Source of the DNA: Polytrichum commune
Taxonomy: Eukaryota > Streptophyta > Polytrichopsida > Polytrichales > Polytrichaceae
Assembly: GCA_950295325.1 (NCBI GenBank)
Contig: OX485807.1
Span: forward strand, 46,344,440-46,408,439
DNA length: 64,000 nt
Direction of reading: 5' to 3'
In this document: positions 49,053 to 64,000 of the stretch, piece by piece
How the letters are laid out: every line of letters starts with the position of its first letter
Numbering within the stretch: position 1 is the stretch's first letter
Program-made: the position numbers and the translations under genes
The notes under the pieces: model-generated
Databases searched by the model: none
Told to the model about the DNA's origin: nothing
The model's input: the letters and a program-made list of their open reading frames with translations, nothing else

Positions 49053-52000
49053 TTACCAGCTGAAAGGAGTCACCCCAAGTAGGAAAATTTCACTTTCCAA
49101 GTCTCGTATCCATTGGCACACTTGGTTGCACACTGTAACAGCAGAACTCTGCATCAACAGCATACAAATGGGAACCTTAAAATGACAAGAGAAGGATGGA
49201 ATTAGGTAGTATTAACTTGAAAATATCAGAATTCGAGGAATCTTATGTTAACCCAGGGGCATGCATGCACTCACAACAATGAAAGTACCCAGCACAAGGC
49301 TCCATGGAACATAACAAAAAGAAATTCATCAGCTAGTGAGTCGAAGACATCTGGAACATACCTTGTCGGCCAAAGGATCAAAAGCAGCATAAAGTTCGAA
49401 ATCTGAGGTTCTCCATGACAATAAGACTAACCGCCACCCAAGGCAAGAAATATATCAGTTTAGACTGAATGCTCATGAGGTTCACAAGAGCTAAATAGAC
49501 AACCATAGAGCTAAAGTTTGTGAATGTATCTGAACATGCAATAATTACACACCATTCACTTCATGCTTTCATAGAGATATTATGTCAAAGATTCATAAGC
49601 TTAAATGAGAACTCCAGTTTGACACATGGTGGTAATGATAGATACCGTGGTGTTCATCACGCCGATATTGCATCTTGTGTGGACCTGCTCCTCCAGCATC
49701 ATGCATAGATGTATAGAGTTTCTGATAAGCCCTATATAATCTTGAGGATCAAGGACAAACATCAACGATAACAATAGGAAATATTAGAAAACAGAAATAT
49801 GTGGTATGATGAAAAAGACTCATTGACCCAAACATTACCAATACATATGTAAGTGACCAGTTCCGACCAATACATATACCTGTAACTTCATCAGACCTTG
49901 ACACTGTAATATCCAGCATCTGTCATGTTGCTCAAAGTAACAAGATATCAGTCATGTGGCTGGATACCACAAGCTGTGACCCACTGGCTAGTTGAAAAAT
50001 TCTACTTCAAAACACAATTTTCATGGCAACCAGAAAATAATAAAGATGAACAAAGCCTTTACAATCTATTGTGGATACATAATCCAACACTGGTTGTAAA
50101 TGAAGTAAGAGAGTATACCTTTTTTGAGCATGGGCATTGTGCAATGGAGGAGAGAATTCTGAAGCCACATACTGGTCCAAATAACTACTTCTGTACATAA
50201 AATGCCAAAGCCCAGATGGACCTCCTGTTCCTAATACGCCTTGCCTTGTTTCTCCTGATGGGCCAGGTAGATCATGGTCACCATCAGTGCCAAAAACAGA
50301 TCTTGTCTTAGAGTCCAGTACAGAGGATGGCCAAGTTTTGGGATCCCGTAGATCCTCAACTCGAAGACCTCCACGTCGTACTGCATTGGTTACTTCCAAT
50401 AGGACATTTGATTCTCGAAGAAGAACTTCAATTCGAGCTCTGCAATAGTGTGAGGCCAAATCAAGAAAGCCTAAACAAGAATCTTATGCTCAGAGCTCAC
50501 ACAAGGATCCCTTTCGAAGGAAGAGAACAAACATGGACACTTCAATCACAGAAGAATTCACACCCAAAAAAGCCTGCAAACTTCTGTGAGCCTCAAAAGC
50601 TGCAGGGGGGATTTTGAAAATACCTGCACTCCTTGAGTTGGAAAAACCCATCTGGGTCGGCAGTGAGAAGAAACAAGCATGTATCACTCTGAACCAACCA
50701 AAAACAAAAGCAACAGTATCCTTTGTGAGAAACCCTAGGCAGTCTGTAAAATTCACAGCTATGACCTCCCCAGTGTCCACAACCATATAAATTTGCAATT
50801 GTCAATATAGAAAGCCAATGGAAATCAGCAGGAAATTTGAGGGGCAATGATGATTGATAATATATTAAGAAATGAAACACAGAATGAAACAGGCCACTGA
50901 AAGGGAACTCTGCAATGAATAGCTTCAGATTGTCAAAGATGTGCCAAAACAAATATATCTCAAAGAATTAATACTTACATTTAGATACTGCACATATGCA
51001 TACAGGAATGCCGTTGGATTATACCCAGGTAAACAGACTGGAAAAAATGATTCTGTAGTTCTGCATCCATGACCCATTCATATTATTTCCCAGAAGTAGA
51101 GAGACCTAGTATGGAACCTAGTAACTTAAAACATTGCCGTCATTGAAAAGTATTAGAAGACTCTGTCACCCTGCACTTGATTGAGATGATGAGACTTGCC
51201 TGAAAGAATCTGAAGAAGACACATAATTGGAAAGGAGGAGGATGTCATTTGAAGACAGTGAGCCCTTCCGAGGACTAACCACACTTATAACCTGAAGAGA
51301 AGGAAGGATGAATTATACATCAGATCTTCTGAAGAGCATCACACGAGCTCCCAAACTACTAATCTTCATTCCAGGTATTTCTGGTCATTAGATGCCCATC
51401 AATCTGATTCTAATAATTATATGCCCAGAGGTTGGTGATGATTCAGATCTATGGTACCCCAGACTACCTTCATATCAACCACAGCACTTCAGACACGGGT
51501 AGGAAGAAAGATAACCTTGCTGCCACACATAAGAAGACAAAATAAAGCGCCTGAATCAGGCATGTCTTGAAGAGCTGCTCCAGCTGCTTGCCTTGTCGCA
51601 TAAGGAAGTGGAAGACAAGTGTAGGCATGTAAGAAAGTGGCGGGATTCCTGCAACATCAAGTTTGTAATTAATGGGTTGGCGCAGTTCCATCCATTTTGA
51701 AGAATAACCAGTACAAGATGGCAAGCATAGTGGAATAAGCATTCCATAAAATAAATTTGGAACACGCACCAGCTGAATGCATGAATGAGATAAGAGAAGA
51801 CAAAATCAGTCCCTCCAAGAAGGGGACGCATGTCAAACTTCGAGTTCTTCACGAAGCATTTCTCAACTCCTTTGGTCAGTATGAGGATGAGCTGCAGGCA
51901 CAGCATAAACTCCACTTTATTTACCAGGTTCATCAACATGGCAGGGCAGATGATATGATCATAATATGCATGCTACCATACTTATTGACATTTATTCAAT

Positions 52001-53884
52001 GATAGAAACCTTGCAGATCTTGTAACATATTGTAGGTTTCAAACCCCAATTACGACCTCTACACTAGAAAGTCTAAATTATGTAGATCATAGTGTTTTTA
52101 TAGACCCAGAATGATTTCCAACTAGGTGGATCACAAAGAGCATGCACAACACACATGGTTTGAAGATGATCTCTTCTGAGATGAGCTTTCATGTTGCTAA
52201 TTACCTAATTTTCCATTCAAACTATTGATCGATCCACACTAATCAATCCACATTAATCACGGACCTGGGCATGGAGGAGCTCCAGTTGCCACCTGATGAC
52301 TTGAGCTGGCTCCTCAGTTGCACTTATTGCCACTAAATACAGTGGGCCCTTCACTAAGAAAACAATCTGCACCATATTACAATATTTAGGAGCGCCATAA
52401 TCTACAAATACCATTATCTGTTGTGCATCTATCGAACTTGACGGCTCAGCAAAATAGAAAAGAAACCACTCACATATGCTGACCAGTTTGGTCAAAATTA
52501 GGTGAGCTGAAGGGTCAAACCTGATGATCACCAGCGCGGACAAACCGAATGGTGTCTCCACTTCAGCACTCAAGTTGCAATTACCCACAGCACAATCCAA
52601 GTTAGCATCATAATTATTGCATATTAGGTCTCAGTTAGGTCCTGAAAGTCCCTAAAGTATTCAGACTCTAGCATTCAGGATTTAAAGAACCATTCAACTC
52701 ATACCTGTTCTCAACAAATGACATTATTGCTTGCAGTGTTGCTGAGAAACCTGCTAGCTTGTGCTCATCTCCATATCTGCAAGGCAGACAACGTCAAGAC
52801 AGTTGAGTGCTTGATGCAAAAAATGAGATCTTGTACTTCGATCCATTGGGAAATCGCACCAAATAAAATATATGGAAATACGATATGACTGCAAACCATA
52901 AGACATCTGTAACCAGATTATATGATAAGGAGGTGGACAGAAATTGGTGACTTGATCAACCTGGAATATATCGGTTTCCCTGCATTGCTGAGGATGAAGA
53001 AGTGCTTTTTGTGCTTCCGCCATGAAGCAGATGTATCATCCTTAAAACAACCATAAGCAATGATTTAATCAGATTTATTCTTAGCATGCACTACGATCAT
53101 TTCGGTCCTAAAGTAAGGAAATCTACCATGAGGACTTCAAACTAGCAAATCCTTGACAAACTTGAGCAACACAGCTGCTAAACAGACAACTTGCAAGTCT
53201 TCCAGAAGAAGCCTAATTCTCAAAAATAAAAGTCAATTGTGATTGTTACAAGATCAACCAGCACCACTACCTGATTTGGTTTTCACTTATCTGACTACTT
53301 CTTCATACATACAGAGTGCAGAATAAGACATCAGAGAATTTAATACCTCTTCTGGATGGCGTTTTCCAGGAATCCAAGTTCGCCTTGTCGTTTGGATAGA
53401 CTCCTGACCTAGTATTTGATCAGCATTTTCATTTGCTCCACTTACACTACACATACTGACCGTGCTACTACCGCTGCCACTTCCTGCAAGGTAACCGCTC
53501 GTCCCGTCCCGACTGCTGCTAGGGCTCACAGGGCTTTCTTGACCCCCTTCCTCTGATAGTATATCTCTGTCTACATCTTGAGTGACAAGAATCTGAGTAT
53601 CGGTGCTCGTAGCTTCAGTGTCTGTGCTCAAAGTCAGATTGGCTATCGTGTCTGCACCATTTCCAGTCCCTGGATCCTTGGAAAACCAGATATACCAGCG
53701 CCAAAACTTAAAAAGCTTGCTAGAAGTTTAAACAGCTGACAACGGAAAACATAAGTTGATTGTACTCAAAGCTCCTGGTGAAACAATACAAGCACAGCGT
53801 GGAGCAGGTAAAAAGGGAATTTGAAAATATACCAAGCACTGGCTCGCATTCATATCCTGATCCAGTATTTCCATCAGCGACCAT
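49053..53884 (-). CDS. MON1: Vacuolar fusion protein MON1 (SAND family)
   Basis: MON1 pairs with CCZ1 as the guanine-nucleotide exchange factor that activates Rab7 on late endosomes and vacuoles. I reconstructed 15 coding exons (579 aa): 53884-53833, 53669-53347, 53040-52961, 52776-52705, 52560-52521, 52366-52265, 51891-51770, 51648-51516, 51291-51200, 51060-50979, 50688-50624, 50439-50119, 49740-49646, 49426-49362, 49148-49053. Every junction keeps frame. Family blocks appear in order: [149 protein letters not shown], and the terminal [10 protein letters not shown]. Exon 9 uses a GC donor (AG|GCAAGT). The ATG is preceded in the same exon by untranslated sequence starting at 53925; a 5' UTR exon ending at 54508 is likely. 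Exon 2 is a Ser/Thr-rich acidic linker. Family certain; the exact N-terminus is less sure. Confidence 0.92.
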
Positions 53885-53924
53885 GTTATTGAATTGGATT
53901 GGACCAGAGCTTCCGCAAGGGAAA

Positions 53925-54650
53925 GCTGAAAAGGAAAATCCAAACAATATCAGTAGCCAATAAGTAGCAGTTTGCCCGTAGGTTAGAGAAACTCCACAAC
54001 TATTCAGAAATGCTCTGTTGTCTACTCCTCATATGGTCTTCAGAAATTCTTATCAATTGATGAGTCTTGAAAACTCATTGAATTTGCAAATAATCTTCTG
54101 TCTGAGCACTCCAACCCTAATATGGTAATTTTCCTCCACAATCGTACGAGACCAGAATAGCTGCACTGCTTCCACTTTAACTTTCACAATTCTCGTTATA
54201 CCATGATACCGCGGCTTCCACATATCTTCGCATGCAAGCTCGAGGGTTTCACATCCTGTTGTAATCCTTGGATCCTTAACTCCCACACCATTCACCACCA
54301 AGACCTCCAGAACCAGAAAAATCAACCAGAAAGCTACAGAAAGGAGAACCTCCCCGTCGAAGAGAGATTCCGCTCGCTCTCACTCTCGCCAAAATTCATA
54401 GCACAATGTTCCTCAACAAAGGGACAGAGAGACACCAAAATGGGGTCTAAAAAGCTCGTCAGGCGCTCAAATGAAGCGACACAATCCTCAAATGAAGCGA
54501 GAAATACCTCGAATTGTTGCGGAAGCTGGTGGCGGTAGCGATTAAAACTCCTCAGCAGCGATCTCCGGTGAAGAGATAGAAGTTTGGAGATCGCAGCATT
54601 CGGAAGAGCAGCAGAGAAACCCAGACAGAAGTGACCGGGGTAACCGACAC
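53925..54650 (-). promoter_or_regulatory. MON1 5' UTR intron and leader exon (predicted)
   Basis: A donor CGAG|GTATTTCTC after 54508 and an acceptor CCTTTTCAG before 53925 bracket a 581-bp intron that lies wholly before the MON1 start codon. The leader exon would run from roughly 54650 to 54508. The precise transcription start is not visible. Confidence 0.5.
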
Positions 54651-57000
54651 GCTGGAGGATGGTGACTGGATTGGCAGGTCGCCACTTACCCCTAACTTGT
54701 ACTCAAATTCAACACTTCTTTTACCGTACGTTCAGGTCTCATTGGGAAAGTCTCTACATAAATTGATTTTCTACATATTCTTTTACGAGGTTCCAATGAT
54801 ACAACCAATCATATGACGACACGTGTCATTGTTTAACCAAATTTTGTATTTTGTTCAATCTGACCTGCACGGGGGATGTTTCAATCAAGGAATTCAACCA
54901 TAGCGTTTACTCAGTCTGTGAAGCTTGATCTCATTCTATACCTAATAAAACCTACTTTCTCTCTTTCATTCACTTCATATTCTAAGTTGAGATTGAATCA
55001 AGATCACGAATTTTGCATTTTTACTCTAGAATCAAAATGCAATCAACCAAGATTTTCTCCATGGGAAAATACTGTCCATGGCTCTATGTTTTAAGTATCA
55101 CAAACTTTAAAGAAAACAAAATTTGCGCTCCATACTTCATCCTTGAGATATGGAAACTAATGTCATGCTCGTCATAAAGCACATAAAGAAATTATTGGAT
55201 ATCGTGTGGATGGATCATGGGAATGTGGATACTTAATGCTGATTTTCTTGCAAATTCAAATCCCCTTCTAATTTTACATGATTAACCATAAAGATGCCAT
55301 AATGAAATATTCACATTTGGGGTCAACCCCATTGTTGCCCAAATATTCCAGTCTAGACCAATAATCAACACAAATATATCCATTCACATTTTGGGCTTCA
55401 ATTGCACATTGAATGCCATATAGAATTCATCGGTGTTGAACACACTTGAAGTATTTATGATAGTGCAATTGTATTTTCAAGATGTTCCCTGTCTACACTT
55501 GAGAGGCTCAAATTGTTACAAGGAAACATTGTTGTGTGTTGTGTTGAAATCCAACATCATTCGAGCATCTCATCATTGAACCTTTGGCCTATCATCCCCA
55601 CACCAAACAAATGTCAATGAATCTTAATTGCATGGGCCTTACTATGGTCACTCTTATTGATTGGACACCCATATTTGTGTGGTACACGACATGGTTCGTA
55701 GTTGAGAACGGACACTAAAAAGACATGTCCCCACCATATTGGATTTCTTGTTCATAATATACTCGCTACTTTAGGTTCAATTGCTACCACATGTAATTAC
55801 TTCAAATAAAATATAATCTTTGCTTTGACCTCTCACAACTTTTGCAACTATGTTCTGATCACAAAACTTAAAACACCCATGCAATGCGAGGACACATTTT
55901 GTCATGATTCCATATTCATTGGAGTTTATTAGGTATGTCATGTTGCAACTAAAGAAAAAAGAAAAAAGATCAAAATTCCAAATGGCGTGATCATTCTCAG
56001 GCACCTAGGGATTTAGGTGTTAAAGATAATTTCATTGGCTCCAAATGCATGGAAAGCTCATGTAGTAAAGTTACGCTTCTTGAGATCGAACTTTTTGGTT
56101 TGGGTTGGTTAAAATGTGAGTATTAGAACATATCAACAAAGTAACTCAAGCTTTCTTATGGCTTAAATGAACATGCTCAAATAATGGTGTTAAATTATTA
56201 AGAACCAACTTTCTAAGCTACCGAATTAAGATAGGACTATGTATCAAGTTAGCCTTGTCAAGGTCAATTTGGGATTTAAGGTGGACTGTCCCATAGAAAA
56301 ACCTTATTTTGAATCCTAAATTCTCTCAATTTTTCTGGAATAACCAACAAGAAAACGGTAGAAATGTAAGGCTTTGTCATTTCTTATGAAAGACGATAAC
56401 TATAGTTGTCCACTTTGCTCATGTCAGTCCATGGCTATTTACCATACATATAACCAAACATTTCTTGGATTTTGTGCACCTTCTTTTGAAATGCGGGTGA
56501 AGGACTGAAGCTACTCATCTATCACCCGAAAATTTAACAATTGCCAAAATATCTATAGTTAACTAGATTTGTCGAGAAGAAGTCTATGGGAGGTGAAATG
56601 AGCTTCTGGCCTCTCGTGAGGCCACGTCGTTCTTTCACAACGCTACCTTGGAGACTAGATTTGCATTTCAATACATTTTGGGGAGCAACTATAATATTAT
56701 AATATAGAGCAACTATAATGTTAACTAGATATATATGATTATAGTTAACATCCACATGAAATAATCTCCCGAACCCTGGCTCCGACATATCACGGCCTAA
56801 GAAGCTCCTAATAAAAACACTGTCAAAGATGGATGAAACCCAGGGCATGGTCCCTATTTGAGACACTTTATGCATACACTAGCTCTAATGAGAGAATCAT
56901 TGTACAGTCACAGTCACAGGAGTTGCCCCAGTGGTAGAGGGTTAAAGCCCGAGCGCCAGAGGCCCTGACTAGGTATACCAGGTCAGGGTATTGTTTCATG
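54651..57000. other. Intergenic region between divergent MON1 and OBGC
   Basis: About 2.3 kb between two genes pointing away from each other, so it should contain both promoters at its ends. The middle is AT-rich without a gene; an open minus-strand stretch at 56534-56875 has no recognised product. At about 56930-56960 a tRNA D-arm-like phrase (GCCCCAGTGGTAGAGGG) is present without a T-arm. Confidence 0.45.
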
Positions 57001-57190
57001 GGTATGGGCAGGGTAAGGCCGGGGCTCCTCATCCTGTTTAGCGCCGACCGGAGGAGGAAGAGCTTGAACTTGCTCTATCTCCGAGTCTTCTTCTCAGCTT
57101 CGTATCTCATTGCGTTTAGCTCCATTTTGGCTGCGGATTGCGCCGTCTCTATTGGCAGATGCTTCCTCACAACAATTCTCTCTACCAGCG

Positions 57191-61469
<4,279 letters not shown>

Positions 61470-63335
61470 GAGTGTTATGTGTACGAGTTTAGGATTAAGG
61501 TGGGCCTCATACATTTTTAAGAGAATCTGCACACCTGTTTGTAAATTGTGAAACCCCAAAGAAGTGAAGATACTGTAGGTTGGGTGCACATTGCAATAGT
61601 GTAACATCACTAGTAGATGCCTCGTTTTGAAATCTTCACTGATGATTGTTACTTGTGCTTAGTGTATCTCTAAGGCAAGCACATGAAATTTTAGTACTGA
61701 AGGAGTCAGATTAAACAACTATCTCATCGAGCAGATGGGTGTAAAATGTACAATGATTGTCATGAAGAGCGTAGGTATGAGAGTAGGGCATTTTATAGTA
61801 TCCCTACTATACATGAATCTTGTGATCAGTTGCCATAGCGTTTGCAATTGGAAAGTGGACAATTCATCAAGACCATTTGCCATCAACACCTTGAGATCTA
61901 ATTTATTTTCATTCTCATCTACCTCAAGTAGTTGTTGAGCATTTTTGCATTTGGAAATGATGCATGAAGAGAAGACATCACTTGTAAAAATTGGTAATTG
62001 CATTCATCCAGGGAGATACATTCAGGGTCACCACCTGTTGGACCCTGTGATTCCGGTCAGACACAGTTAGCTAGACTCCAAGCACATCCTCCTACAATTC
62101 CCTAATTTCAGTAATATGGCAACAGCGTGAGACTCTTGTATGGAAGACATGAGAAAATGTTGTCCCTATCCATATGTCCTGGCAGAGGGATCAGGCTCTG
62201 GCATCTGAAAGAGAGATGAAAATTAACTCGAGCATTAGATTCAAGAGTTATACTGCTCTTTGCCTTGAGGAACCAAATTTACCCACCCATTGGGAAGGAC
62301 GAAAACGGATTTTCTTTACTTCCTTTGTACAACTGAGAGCATTTGAGCATATGACTGTCGACTGATAAGACACTTGTTTCTCTAGATTCAGTAAAACATC
62401 ATGCTCAATGATTTCAGAGCTTTGTCATCATTGTGATATAATTTCTTGAGGATACGATATCACTGTGCTCACTTCACAAAGTATCTCAAGTCAAGGCTCG
62501 ACCCTCAGTTTTCCCCTAACTCTCCTACCTACTCTTCAGTAAAAAGAACCCCTCAAAGTTTGTTGTAGATGCATTCCAACCGATTCTGGAACTCAATAGC
62601 TAATTTAGAGACTATGAAGGTAGTTCCGGTGTTGATGTAGTTAAAAGATGTATATGCCAGACTATGAATGGTTCCACTGAGTTTTCACCTGGTACGTGTG
62701 GAAGGGCCTTGTCCACCATGACTGCTAGACAGGACTACTGCCAATTTGTTGCCTGCTCTTTACTCTGAATTGGTAAATATACTACTTACCATCTTTGCTT
62801 CAAAAACTAATGTTAGAAAATAAATCATGTACTGGAAAAACCCATCATCGCTTACCACAGACATCTCCAACCTCACATCCAATCAGACCTGAAGAACAAT
62901 CAACATAGTAAAACAAAATCAAAGTCCAGAGCAAACTCTGCAGTGATTCATGTCGGTGTGGATATAGAACGTCCAGAAGCCCACCATAACCCTGTTAAAT
63001 AACAGACTCAGAAGTAAACAAACAGAAAGGTCCTCACTTTGACCACAAAAGATTATTTCAAAAATGGGCCTGAGTAATCCAGAACTGGGCTCTAATTCAA
63101 ACCCTTCTAGGTAACCACAATTCAAGGAATGTAAAGAATGTCAATACATCAGTGTATAAATTAGCCGTGGAGAGGTCAAGAAGGTCTTCTTGTTTAACCA
63201 TGAACATCTCTCTCAGGGCGGTAAGGAATGCAGCAAGTTTTTCGATCCAATGGTGAACAAATTGAGTTTCAGGGTCTTAAGTACATGCTCATGTCATGAA
63301 GCAGGAACAGCCAGGTTCACATCACGTTGCCGATT
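61470..63335. other. Region between convergent OBGC and the phosphatase gene
   Basis: Contains the 3' UTRs of both genes. I see no further gene. On the minus strand 62880-62995 reads an open stretch (GYGGLLDVLYPHRHESLQSL) after an acceptor-like TTTAACAG. It might be a 3' UTR exon or a chance open frame; no family resemblance was found. Confidence 0.4.

Positions 63336-64000
<665 letters not shown>

Noticed and set aside
56925-57000. Possible tRNA gene (GCCCCAGTGGTAGAGGG)
   Set aside because: Only a D-arm-like phrase is present. There is no GGTTCGA-type T-arm at the right distance and no acceptor stem, so at most it is a worn piece of a tRNA-derived element.
62880-62995. Possible extra exon (GYGGLLDVLYPHRHESLQSL)
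   Set aside because: It lies after the stop of the phosphatase gene and no partner exon or family could be found.

Overview
The window is nuclear plant DNA, most likely from a bryophyte and probably a moss. Genes are split by many short to medium GT-AG introns and encode plant-specific families (an OBERON protein, a chloroplast Obg GTPase, a plant-type atypical dual-specificity phosphatase). About two thirds of the sequence is AT-rich DNA with decayed transposable elements. The moss assignment is an inference, resting partly on the kinase plus propeller-like repeat architecture at the left edge, which I associate from memory with mosses.

Five genes are well supported. (1) 1-2615, minus: a Ser/Thr/Tyr kinase with an MLKL-like N-terminal region, spliced into C-terminal repeats of the type DLFAIKK..TEVHIL and cut off by the left edge. 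(2) 19649-23489, minus: an OBERON 3/4-type protein with an OBE PHD-like finger and a C-terminal coiled coil, two exons. (3) 49053-53884, minus: MON1/SAND vacuolar fusion protein, 15 coding exons reconstructed here, 579 aa. (4) 57191-61469, plus: chloroplast Obg GTPase (OBGC), 7 coding exons, 628 aa. (5) 63336 to the right edge, minus: the last two exons of a plant/fungal Siw14-type dual-specificity phosphatase with the intact HCxxGxxRTG active site. MON1 and OBGC are head to head; OBGC and the phosphatase converge. These are separate housekeeping or signalling genes, not an operon or cluster.

2616-19648 and 24030-49000 hold no gene I can support. They contain inverted-repeat (MITE-like) elements, including one with TA target duplications and a matching empty site about 400 bp away, and a pair of 372-bp relatives. 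They also contain two tRNA-derived SINE copies with A and B boxes, a decayed hAT transposase, a 46-bp near-perfect hairpin, a dispersed decayed coding repeat with a PGWTWK motif, minisatellites and homopolymer tracts.

The most interesting items are the kinase with a propeller-like repeat tail and its tandem splice donors, the SINE family, the TA-flanked MITE family with its empty site, the tandem duplication of an exon-intron junction inside the OBGC gene, and the duplicated 5' region of the OBERON gene.
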